From Sphaerimonospora thailandensis (GTDB taxonomy: Bacteria; Actinomycetota; Actinomycetes; Streptosporangiales; Streptosporangiaceae): DNA of 64,000 nt. The notes under the pieces are model-generated. The model did no database searches, was not told the origin of the DNA, and saw nothing but the letters and a program-made list of their open reading frames with translations. Made by a program: the position numbers and the translations under genes. The stretch covers positions 62,001-126,000 of the forward strand of contig NZ_BOOG01000003.1 of NCBI RefSeq assembly GCF_016863115.1, in the 5' to 3' direction. Below, piece after piece: positions 18,346 through 25,423 of the stretch (positions are counted from its first letter, which is position 1; each line of letters opens with the position of its first letter).

Positions 18346-18948
18346 TCACCGCGCGAGGAGGTCGTCGGCGATGGCGAGCAGACGTACCGCTGCCGCGTCC
18401 GACGGCCGGGCCTTCCCCGGCAGCCGCTCGCCGATCCGCCGCAGGAGCGCGTGCGGATCGCGGTCCGGCTCCTGGAGACGGCTGTGCCGTACCCTCAGCA
18501 GGAGTTCCAGGGTGCAGGCGGCCTGCGTGGCGAACAGCCCCAGGAACTCCACGTCGTCCAGATCGCTGCGGGAGGCCGTCCGATCCAGCACCTCCAGGAC
18601 GCCGACGCATTCCTCGAACCGGATGAGCGGCGCGGCCATGATGGTGCGCGGGACGTAACCGGTGGACTCCGCGGCGTCCTGGGCGAACTGCGTCACCGCC
18701 GACACGTCGTCCGCGATCATCGGCTGACCGCTCGCCGCCACCCAGCCGGCGATCCCTGTTCCCGCCGGTAAGCGGCTTCCGACCAGTTTTTTCTCCCCCT
18801 CACCCGACACGGCCTCGAAGACCAGTTCACCGGTGTCCGGGTCCACCAGGAAGATGGAGGAGGCGGCCGCGCCGAACATGTGGCGGGCCACCTCGACGAT
18901 GGACTGCAGGAGCGTACGTTCTGTGCCGTCGATGTCGTCACGGGACAT
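18346..18948 (-). CDS. GAF domain sensor protein
   Basis: The 200-residue protein is essentially one GAF domain (about residues 10-155: SIFLVDPDTGELVFEAVSGE, LPAGTGIAGWVAASGQPMIA, IRFEECVGVLEVLDR) plus a short helical tail. GAF domains bind small molecules such as cyclic nucleotides, haem or light-sensing pigments. There is no fused output domain, so it likely acts on a partner. It lies in the operon with an adenylate cyclase and a LAL regulator, so sensing cAMP or a related signal is an attractive but unproven idea. The ATG at 18948 is 33 bases after the protease stop. Confidence 0.88.
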   Translation of the reverse strand: MSRDDIDGTERTLLQSIVEVARHMFGAAASSIFLVDPDTGELVFEAVSGEGEKKLVGSRLPAGTGIAGWVAASGQPMIADDVSAVTQFAQDAAESTGYVPRTIMAAPLIRFEECVGVLEVLDRTASRSDLDDVEFLGLFATQAACTLELLLRVRHSRLQEPDRDPHALLRRIGERLPGKARPSDAAAVRLLAIADDLLAR

Positions 18949-18970
18949 GGGCCTCTCCGTTGTGCGTCGC

Positions 18971-19015
18971 TGTTGTCCGCGTCATGGTGTTGTCCGCGTC
19001 ATGGTGTTGTCCGCG
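18971..19015. repeat. 17-bp tandem repeat at protease 3' end
   Basis: The unit TGTTGTCCGCGTCATGG occurs at 18971-18987 and 18988-19004, with a partial third copy. It overlaps the last codons and stop of the subtilisin-like gene. Because 17 is not a multiple of three, each extra copy changes the C-terminal frame. Confidence 0.9.
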
Positions 19016-19860
19016 GCCAGATAGAGGACCGTCTTCAGCTGAAACGGCGTCAGCCACGGGTGCTTGCTCAGGATGAGCGCGCAGATGCCGGTGATGTGCG
19101 GTGCCGCGAAGCTGTTGCCGGTGCTGCGGATCTCCCGGCCACCGGGCCATGCGACCGGCACCCTGACCCCTCGAGCGTGGAACTCCGCAGGCGGCGCGGG
19201 GTTGTAGTAGTAGGTCATCGGGTCGGCTTCGTCATGGCTGGCCACCGAGACGACCGAGGAGAACGTCCACGGGAAGCTGACGACGGGCATGTTGTGCGCC
19301 GCGGCGATCAGGAGACAGCGCCGGAAGTACGCGCGGTCGGCGAGCTCGTGCAGGGACTCCCGGAAGCCGGACCTCGTGGTGGAGAGGCTGAGGTTGACGA
19401 GGTCGAAGCCCTCGTCGACGGCCCAGCGGAGCCCGGCCATGAGGGCGTCGCCGGTGCCGGTCTTTCCGTCGGTGAGCACGCGAAGCGAGGTCAGCGACGC
19501 TCCCGGAGCGATCGATCTGATCACTCCGGCGCAGGCGGTGCCGTGCCCGGCGGGGTCGACGGGGTGACAGTCGGCGACCAGCAGCTCGCCCCCGTCCCCG
19601 CTGACGACCTCGAGCGACCGTTCGAGGCCGCCGATCTTGGGATGGCATCCGTCCACGCCCGTGTCCACCACGCACACGCGCACACCCGTGCCGTCGGACC
19701 CGTCCCATGCCCACTGCCTGGTCACCTCCGCCAGCGGACTGACCTGGAAAGGCTCCGGGGACTGCCGGGTGGTGGCCAGCCCCCACGCGGGCACCCCGGG
19801 AAAGTGGGCGCGCCGCTCCCTGCGCCAGGGCGGCGTGCTCGCCGGCGTCATGGACGTCAT
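18982..19860 (-). CDS. Subtilisin-like (S8) serine protease
   Basis: This 292-residue protein is an S8 peptidase with all catalytic elements: D66 (VCVVDTGVDG), H106 (GHGTACAG), the oxyanion Asn in AAAHNMPVVSFP and Ser in TGNSFAAPH. No signal peptide is seen, so it should be cytoplasmic. ATG 19860 overlaps the stop of the cyclase gene (ATGA), the favoured start; in-frame GTG 19866 and ATG 19851 also exist. Its C-terminus ends within a 17-bp tandem repeat and may have been altered by repeat expansion. Its place in the RiPP region makes it a candidate leader peptidase, by inference only. Confidence 0.88.
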   Translation of the reverse strand: MTSMTPASTPPWRRERRAHFPGVPAWGLATTRQSPEPFQVSPLAEVTRQWAWDGSDGTGVRVCVVDTGVDGCHPKIGGLERSLEVVSGDGGELLVADCHPVDPAGHGTACAGVIRSIAPGASLTSLRVLTDGKTGTGDALMAGLRWAVDEGFDLVNLSLSTTRSGFRESLHELADRAYFRRCLLIAAAHNMPVVSFPWTFSSVVSVASHDEADPMTYYYNPAPPAEFHARGVRVPVAWPGGREIRSTGNSFAAPHITGICALILSKHPWLTPFQLKTVLYLAADNTMTRTTP

Positions 19861-22800
19861 GGACACGGCTCCCCTCTCCGGCCCTCCTCGATCCAGTCAC
19901 GGACTCTCCGCGCCGGCAGGCTCGCGCCCTTGCTCAGGTACGCGTCGAGCGCGCGCCGGGCGGCATCGGCCGGGTCACGTCCGGCCGCCCGGTGGATCTG
20001 CGCGACCTCGACCAGGATGTCCCCTCGAAGGCAGGGGTCATCGGTCGACTCGAGCAGCGTGGTCACGTGCTCGGCCGCGTTCACCGCCGCCAGATGTTCG
20101 CCGTCGAGTGATGCGATCGTGGCCCTCATCGCGATGGCCGCCAGTTCGCCCCGGAGCTGACGCGGCCCGGCATCGCCGCGCCCCAACTCTTCTACGGCCT
20201 GCCGTACGTCTCCCCGCCGAAGGATCTCGCGTGCCGCGTACACCTCCAACGTGGCGGCGGGCGCGACGTGCCCTGCCGTACGGAGCGCGGCGGCGGCACG
20301 CTCGAACAGGCTCCTCGCGGTCTCGTGGTTCCCGTCCAGGGACTCCACCAGCCCCCGCACCTGCGCGACCGCGATCGCCGGCAGGTCGAGGTGCAGTTCG
20401 TCCGCGTAGCGGTCCGCCGTGTCGAGCGCCTCGCGGGCGGTGTCGAGGTCGCCGGCGAGCGCGAGGAGGCGGGCCCTGGTGACGAGCACCGGCACCAGCA
20501 GGGCGCGGTCGCCGGCGAGCCGGGCCAGCAGGTCGGCGCAGAGCGCGAGGCCTTCCCGCACCGGGGTGGGCGACCACTGCACCAGCTCGCACAGCCCGCC
20601 GAGCAGGCGATCTTCCTCGTAGCGGTCACCCATCACCCGGGCCCGGGCGAGCCCGTCCCGAAGCGCCCGGTCGGCGGCGCCGAAACGACCGCTCTCGATG
20701 TGGATCAAGGCTTCGAGCTGGTGGAACCGGCACCAGCTCAGATCGTCTCGGGGATCGAGCGCCAGCCGCCGCCGAAGGGACGCGAGCTCCGGCGCGCGGG
20801 CGCCCGAGCGGAGCGTGAGGATCTCCCGCTGTATCGCACAGGTGAGCGCGTTGCGCGGATCGTCCGGCAGCAGTTCCTCCGCGCGGTCCAGCGCCGCGGC
20901 CGCCCGGTCCCCCTCCCCCCGCGCCAGCCGCGCGTCGCTGATGCGGACGGCCAGGGACCGGTGCTCGCTCCTGCCCGCGGGGAGCATCTCCCGTCCCCGT
21001 TCCAGCAGCGCGATCGCCGCGGGCATGTCCCTACGGTGCAACGCCTGGCCGCCGTCCCGGATGAGCGAGTCCGCCGCCCGGTCCGTCAGCTCGCGCAGGA
21101 GCGGATCACCGGGGCGCACCTCCCGGGTGAGCCGGCAGGCCGCCAGCAGGTGCCGGCTCACGTCTCCGGAGGAGGATCCGGGGAACGGGGCGTCGTCGGA
21201 GACGCCGGCGGCCCGGTCGCTCAACCAGTCGGCCAGCCTCCGGTGCCAGTCCGCACGTGACTCCTTTCTCGCCAGCGCGTAGACGGTCTCCCGGGTGAGG
21301 GTCTGGGTGAACTCGAACGACCCCGGGAGCGCGCCGCGTCGGATCAGGCGGCCGTGCTGGAGCCGGGCAAGCGGCGTCGCCGTCGCCATCGCGAGGTTCT
21401 CGGCGTCGAGGAGTGCCTCCACCTGATCCATCGTGAACGCCTGCCCGATGGTCGCGGCCCGCTCCAGCACCTCGCGCTCCGCTTCGCCCAGCCGGTCCAG
21501 CCGCGCCCCCAGCAGCGCCTGAATGGTCGGCGGGATGGCGGCCGCGCCCTCGGCGAGGGTCTCCAACATCAGTTCGGCGAAGAGGGGATTGCCGTCCGAA
21601 CCGCAGGCCACCCTCCGGTACACGCCGTCGTCGTCGTGGGCGACGACATCCGCCCGGGCGGCGCGGAGCTCGGCGACCAGACGTGCCATGTCCGGCCGGT
21701 TCAACGGGCCGAGCTCCAACGACACGGCGCAGGCCGTGCCCTGTCCCCAGGAGGGACGGGTCTCGTAGAACTCGGGCCGGACGACGCAGACGAGGAGCAC
21801 GGGCACGTCCGCGAGCCACGCCGCGCAGTCCTCGATCAGGTCGAGGAGGGTCGGCTCAGCCCACTGGAGGTCGTCCAGGACCACCACCAGGGGCTGCCGC
21901 CGCGCGAGAGCCTCGAAGAGCGACCGTACGGCTTGCGCGATCTCCGCGATCCCGGCGATCCCCGGGGTGTCCCCGTAGGCCGCGTAGTCCGCGGCTCCCG
22001 AGCCCGTCAGCCCGCGCAGCGCCCGTTCGCTTTCCGGGCCCACGGCCTCGGCGATCGCGGCCCAGTCGTGGTTGAGGGTCTCGAGCATCTCCACGATCGG
22101 CCGGTAGGTGGCGCCGATCCCGTAGGACGGGCACCGGCCGGTGAGGACGGTCACGTCATCGGACACGTTGTGCAGGAACTCCCTGACCAGCCGGGACTTG
22201 CCGATGCCGGGAACGCCGAGCAGGGTCGCCATGCCGCACCGCCGGTCGCGTACGACGCGGTCCCGGAGCAGCGTCAGCCGGCGCAGCTCCTCGGCGCGGC
22301 CGATCAACGGGATCGTGTCGGTCGCCGGCTCCGCGCGATCGGGCTCCACGGCGACCAGCCGCCACGCCCGCACCGGATCTCGCTTGCCCTTGAGCGTGAG
22401 CGGGGGGACGTCGTCCAGCACCGCGTACCGCCGGACCAGACGGGCGACGTCGTCCCCCAGCAGGATCTCGCCGTCTCCCGCTGCGGACTGCAGGCGGCTC
22501 GCGGTGTTGACGGTGTCACCAATCACGCGCACATCCGAACCGGATCCGCCGACGACCATCACCTGGCCGAAGGCGATGCCGCAATGGGCGTCCAGCCGGA
22601 CGCCGTGGGTCGGGGCTATCTCCGCGCCCAGCCGGTGCACGGCCGACATCGCCGCGTGCGCCGCGAGCACCGCCCGGAGCGCGTCGTCCTCCCGGCTGAC
22701 CGGAACACCGAACACCGCCATGATCGCATCGCCGATGTACTTCTCCACGACGCCGCCACGCTCGAGGATCTCCGTTCTGCAGGCGTCGTAGTAGCGCTCG

Positions 22801-22916
22801 AGGATCCGCAGGAGCAACTCGGGGTCGAGACGCTCGGCGAGCTCCGTCGACCCGACGATGTCGATGAACAGGACCACGACGTTACGACGGGCGGGCCGCG
22901 AGCCCTTGCGGCTCAT
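19857..22916 (-). CDS. Adenylate/guanylate cyclase with AAA ATPase and TPR-like repeats
   Basis: This 1019-residue protein starts at ATG 22916, overlapping the stop of the small leader-like gene. Residues about 10-185 form a class III nucleotide cyclase: metal-binding D19 (FIDIVGSTELAERL) and D63 (EKYIGDAIMAVFG) are present. A STAND/AAA ATPase follows (Walker A GVPGIGKSR, Walker B LVVVLDDLQWAEPT), and then a long helical TPR-like region. It lacks a C-terminal helix-turn-helix. The family is found in signalling and regulation of specialised metabolism. Here it forms one translationally coupled operon with the leader-like protein, the protease, the GAF protein and the LAL regulator. Confidence 0.9.
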   Translation of the reverse strand: MSRKGSRPARRNVVVLFIDIVGSTELAERLDPELLLRILERYYDACRTEILERGGVVEKYIGDAIMAVFGVPVSREDDALRAVLAAHAAMSAVHRLGAEIAPTHGVRLDAHCGIAFGQVMVVGGSGSDVRVIGDTVNTASRLQSAAGDGEILLGDDVARLVRRYAVLDDVPPLTLKGKRDPVRAWRLVAVEPDRAEPATDTIPLIGRAEELRRLTLLRDRVVRDRRCGMATLLGVPGIGKSRLVREFLHNVSDDVTVLTGRCPSYGIGATYRPIVEMLETLNHDWAAIAEAVGPESERALRGLTGSGAADYAAYGDTPGIAGIAEIAQAVRSLFEALARRQPLVVVLDDLQWAEPTLLDLIEDCAAWLADVPVLLVCVVRPEFYETRPSWGQGTACAVSLELGPLNRPDMARLVAELRAARADVVAHDDDGVYRRVACGSDGNPLFAELMLETLAEGAAAIPPTIQALLGARLDRLGEAEREVLERAATIGQAFTMDQVEALLDAENLAMATATPLARLQHGRLIRRGALPGSFEFTQTLTRETVYALARKESRADWHRRLADWLSDRAAGVSDDAPFPGSSSGDVSRHLLAACRLTREVRPGDPLLRELTDRAADSLIRDGGQALHRRDMPAAIALLERGREMLPAGRSEHRSLAVRISDARLARGEGDRAAAALDRAEELLPDDPRNALTCAIQREILTLRSGARAPELASLRRRLALDPRDDLSWCRFHQLEALIHIESGRFGAADRALRDGLARARVMGDRYEEDRLLGGLCELVQWSPTPVREGLALCADLLARLAGDRALLVPVLVTRARLLALAGDLDTAREALDTADRYADELHLDLPAIAVAQVRGLVESLDGNHETARSLFERAAAALRTAGHVAPAATLEVYAAREILRRGDVRQAVEELGRGDAGPRQLRGELAAIAMRATIASLDGEHLAAVNAAEHVTTLLESTDDPCLRGDILVEVAQIHRAAGRDPADAARRALDAYLSKGASLPARRVRDWIEEGRRGEPCP

Positions 22917-23104
22917 ACGAGCTTGAGCTCCTGTCCTTCCACCTCGCCCGCGGCATCGTCCAGGCGCTTCTTGATCGAGTTCAGCAGTACGACCTCGGTC
23001 TCCGTGAGCTCGGCGAACACCCGTCGCTGCCGTTCGTCGAGCAGGTCGATGGGATGCCCGGCCGCACGCAACTCGCCGAGCGCGTCGAACGCGCTTCCGT
23101 TCAT
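22913..23104 (-). CDS. 63-residue leader-like protein (RiPP leader homologue without core)
   Basis: This small protein aligns without gaps to the N-terminal part of the RiPP precursor encoded divergently at 23299: AFD..(x)..LR.AG..., then FAELTETEVVLLNSIKKRL here versus FATLTQEEVDLIISLKDRL there, and an EV motif after it. It ends in EVEGQELKLV and has no Cys/Trp-rich core. From memory, this module resembles what family collections call the aroma-sacti cluster domain; that name is not certain. SD AAGGAAG precedes ATG 23104 and the stop overlaps the cyclase start (ATGA). A role as leader mimic, regulator or partner of the PqqD-like protein is inferred. Confidence 0.78.
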   Translation of the reverse strand: MNGSAFDALGELRAAGHPIDLLDERQRRVFAELTETEVVLLNSIKKRLDDAAGEVEGQELKLV

Positions 23105-23172
23105 CGAATCTTCCTTTCATCGGCATTTTCAGCCTGAAACGGCTCATCGTCGATCACAAGAGACCCGGGCCC

Positions 23173-23186
23173 CCACATTCGTGTGG
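23173..23186. promoter_or_regulatory. Palindrome CCACA-N4-TGTGG in divergent promoter region
   Basis: A perfect inverted repeat, CCACA-TTCG-TGTGG, lies between the divergent precursor and leader-like genes. It resembles the CCCAC-GTTT-GTGGG palindrome 29 bases further right, which suggests a second operator for the same or a related regulator, possibly governing the leftward operon. Confidence 0.5.
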
Positions 23187-23212
23187 TTCTCGTCCGGGAG
23201 CCGGCAGCCGGT

Positions 23213-23268
23213 AGCCCACGTTTGTGGGGTTGTGCCCCCCACTTGTCACCAGCCCATACTCGACCTGC
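23213..23268 (+). promoter_or_regulatory. Conserved 56-bp regulatory element A (precursor operon)
   Basis: The element begins AGCCCACGTTTGTGGGGTTG and ends TTGTCACCAGCCCATACTCG plus ACCTGC. It is repeated almost exactly in reverse orientation at 33360-33415. Outside an 8-base variable block (23235-23242) only one base of 48 differs. It contains the palindrome CCCAC-GTTT-GTGGG. A plausible promoter is TTGTGC (-35, 23230) and CATACT (-10, 23255) with a 19-base spacer that holds the variable block. The precursor ATG lies about 30 bases past the expected start site. Confidence 0.75.
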
Positions 23269-23298
23269 ACGCACCCCATCAGACAGAGAGGTGAGGGC

Positions 23299-23568
23299 AT
23301 GGCCTTCGATCCGAGGGAAGCTCTGCGTGAGGCCGGGGTCCTGAACAGCCCGCTGGCCGCGGAAGTCGAGGCGGCGTTCGCCACCTTGACCCAGGAGGAA
23401 GTCGACCTGATCATCTCGCTCAAGGACCGGCTTCCCGCCGTCCTGCCCGAGGTGCTGGCACATGCCGCGTCCGATGGGCAGTGGGCCAAGCCCGAGGTGG
23501 AGGCGCACGGCGTGCCCGTCCAGGACAAGTGCATGTGCGGAATCTGGTCCGGGTCCGGGTTGGCCTAG
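23299..23568 (+). CDS. RiPP precursor peptide, 89 residues
   Basis: ATG 23299 follows GAGAGGTGAGG at good spacing. The leader (about residues 1-75) contains FATLTQEEVDLIISLKDRL, shared with the divergently encoded 63-residue protein. The C-terminus VQDKCMCGIWSGSGLA is a typical small core with two Cys, one Trp, and Gly/Ser residues. Genes for a radical SAM/SPASM enzyme, a PqqD-like recognition protein and an FAD enzyme follow on the same strand, and YcaO, TfuA and P450 genes lie nearby. Cys, Trp or Gly-flanking positions are the likely modification targets. Leader cleavage position cannot be read; the core probably begins near K76-C77. Confidence 0.85.
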   Translation: MAFDPREALREAGVLNSPLAAEVEAAFATLTQEEVDLIISLKDRLPAVLPEVLAHAASDGQWAKPEVEAHGVPVQDKCMCGIWSGSGLA

Positions 23569-23593
23569 GGAGTGTCCCTGGTCCGAACGGCGA

Positions 23594-23647
23594 GCAGGTG
23601 CGGCCCCGGCCACATGTCGCGGGACGGGGTCTCGGAGCCGCACCTGC
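23594..23647 (+). terminator. Attenuator-like hairpin between precursor and radical SAM genes
   Basis: GCAGGTGCGGC (23594-23604) and GCCGCACCTGC (23637-23647) form a perfect 11-bp stem within the 103-base gap. Such hairpins after a precursor gene usually let the peptide mRNA outnumber that of the enzymes, by partial termination or by protecting the 3' end. Confidence 0.65.
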
Positions 23648-23671
23648 CGCTGAGAGCGTGAAGGGGAACGC

Positions 23672-25132
23672 ATGTCCGGGAAGCTGGTCAGAAACAGCTC
23701 GTTGCTCGACGTGCCAGAAGACCTGACCTACTTCGTGCACGATGAGGACTACCTGGTGCTCAACCCGCAGATAGGCGGTCGGTGCGTCCTCAGTTCCAGC
23801 GAGTTCGGCGTCCTGCGGTCGTTGGCCCGCTCCCGGGCGAGCGCGGAACCCGCGAGCCTCGAAGAGACCGATGAGATCGAACGAACCCTCGCCAAACTCA
23901 TCCTGAACTGGATGGTCTACTACGACGGGAACCGTCCGAAGCTCACGACGACGGAGCCGCGGCTGCGCCAGGTGTACTACGCCATCACCGATGGCTGCAA
24001 TCTCCGCTGCCCCTACTGCTACGCCTCCTCGGAGAAGTGCCTGCCGGGCGAGCTCACCACCGATGAGTCACTCGGCCTGGTCTCTCAGATCGCCGACTTC
24101 GGGGCCGAAACCCTGATCTTCACCGGCGGCGAGCCGATGCTCCGGAAGGATCTGTTCCAGATCGTGGAGCACGCCAAGCGAAGCGGCCTGAAGGCGAACA
24201 TCATCACCAACGCCACGATGATCAGGACGCCCGCGATGGCGGAGCGGATCGCCGAACTGTTCGACAGTGTCACGGTGAGCGTCGACGGCGGCACGGCCGA
24301 GACCCACGACCGCACCCGGGGCGCCGGCTCCTTCGCCAAGACGCACCGCGCCCTGCGGATGCTGAACGACGTCGGCGTGCTGCCGAAGATCAACCATATC
24401 GTCACCTCGGACAACATCGATGAACTGGAGGATTTCGCGACGTTCATGGATGGGCTCGAGGTCCACAGCATCCGGCTGATGAACCACAACAACCTGGGCC
24501 GAGGGGTGACCGACGACTACGACTTCGGCTGGGAAGACCATCTGAGGATCCAGCGGATCACCTGGACATCACCGGCCGCCGGCGTGCTGAGGCCGGACGG
24601 GCCCAAGCCGCTGGCGCAGTGCTCAGTGCGGGGCAACTGCGGCATGGGCGGGAACGAGATCTACATCAACTCGTTGGGTGACGTCTACCCGTGCAAGCTC
24701 GTCACGGAGCGGTCGCACTTCGCGGGCAACGTACGACGCCAGTCCCTGTCGGAGATCTTCGCCGGCCCTCTCCTTCGCGGCATGCGCAGCAGCACCGTGT
24801 TCGGTGGCGACTACCACGCCGACTGCGCGAAGTGCTACATCAAGGCGTCCTGCGGCGGGGGATGCCGCGCCACTCACATGTCGGAGTCCGGGGACCTGAG
24901 GCGCAACAGCCGCCACCAGTGCAGAATCCTGCGGCACGGCATCGCCACGCAACTCTGGCTGGAGGCCGGCGTCACTCCCGCGGAGCTCGCCGAGAAGGAG
25001 CACGAGATGACGACACCCCGTCTGGTCGTCAACGGCGACATCCACCCGGTTTTCGACGACTGGAAGACGTACGTTCCTCCCTCGCCCGACACCGTCAAGG
25101 TCGGCGGGCTGATTCCCATCACGCCGGTATAG
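23672..25132 (+). CDS. Radical SAM/SPASM peptide-modifying enzyme
   Basis: This 486-residue enzyme starts at ATG 23672 behind GAAGGGGAA. Residues about 1-95 look like a PqqD-type leader-recognition domain (YLVLNPQIGGRCVLSSSEFG). The radical SAM core carries C109, C113 and C116 (DGCNLRCPYCYAS) and the SAM-binding GGEP motif. The C-terminal SPASM region has many Cys for auxiliary iron-sulfur clusters (QCSVRGNCGMGG, VYPCKL, DCAKCYIKASCGGGCRATHM, QCRIL). SPASM enzymes of this kind form thioether or carbon-carbon/ether cross-links in RiPP cores. The two core Cys residues and Trp are plausible targets. It is the first maturation gene of the precursor operon. Confidence 0.93.
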   Translation: MSGKLVRNSSLLDVPEDLTYFVHDEDYLVLNPQIGGRCVLSSSEFGVLRSLARSRASAEPASLEETDEIERTLAKLILNWMVYYDGNRPKLTTTEPRLRQVYYAITDGCNLRCPYCYASSEKCLPGELTTDESLGLVSQIADFGAETLIFTGGEPMLRKDLFQIVEHAKRSGLKANIITNATMIRTPAMAERIAELFDSVTVSVDGGTAETHDRTRGAGSFAKTHRALRMLNDVGVLPKINHIVTSDNIDELEDFATFMDGLEVHSIRLMNHNNLGRGVTDDYDFGWEDHLRIQRITWTSPAAGVLRPDGPKPLAQCSVRGNCGMGGNEIYINSLGDVYPCKLVTERSHFAGNVRRQSLSEIFAGPLLRGMRSSTVFGGDYHADCAKCYIKASCGGGCRATHMSESGDLRRNSRHQCRILRHGIATQLWLEAGVTPAELAEKEHEMTTPRLVVNGDIHPVFDDWKTYVPPSPDTVKVGGLIPITPV

Positions 25133-25144
25133 AGGAGGTGGAGT

Positions 25145-25423
25145 GTGTCACTCCGGATCAGCGATGCGGTGATATGGCAGGAGACCGAGGACCGCGTCTC
25201 GCTGTTTCACACCGAAACCGGGGATTTCAACACCTTGAACGAGACCGGTTCCCGGATCTGGCAGCTCGTGGTGAGCGACGGCGAACGGGAGCCGATCGCC
25301 TTGAAGCTGTCGCGTGAGTTCGCCGGGAACAACCCCGCGGTGAGCAGGCGCATCCTGACGGACGTACAGGAGTTCATCGACATGATGCTCGAAACCGGCC
25401 TGATCGAAGAGCACCCGGCTTGA
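25145..25423 (+). CDS. PqqD-like RiPP recognition element protein
   Basis: This 92-residue PqqD-family protein starts at GTG 25145 behind GAGGAGGTGG. It has the characteristic beta-strand/helix pattern SLFHTETGDFNTLNETGSRIW and a C-terminal helix EFIDMMLETGLIEEHPA. PqqD-like proteins bind the leader peptide and deliver it to modifying enzymes. The likely ligand is the LTQEEVDLI segment of the precursor leader, and perhaps the same segment of the 63-residue leader-like protein. Its stop overlaps the start of the next gene. Confidence 0.9.
   Translation: MSLRISDAVIWQETEDRVSLFHTETGDFNTLNETGSRIWQLVVSDGEREPIALKLSREFAGNNPAVSRRILTDVQEFIDMMLETGLIEEHPA

Noticed and set aside
23243-23260. TTGTCA and CATACT read as a -35/-10 pair within element A
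   Set aside because: Only six bases separate them; a pair using TTGTG at 23230 with a 19-base spacer is more plausible.
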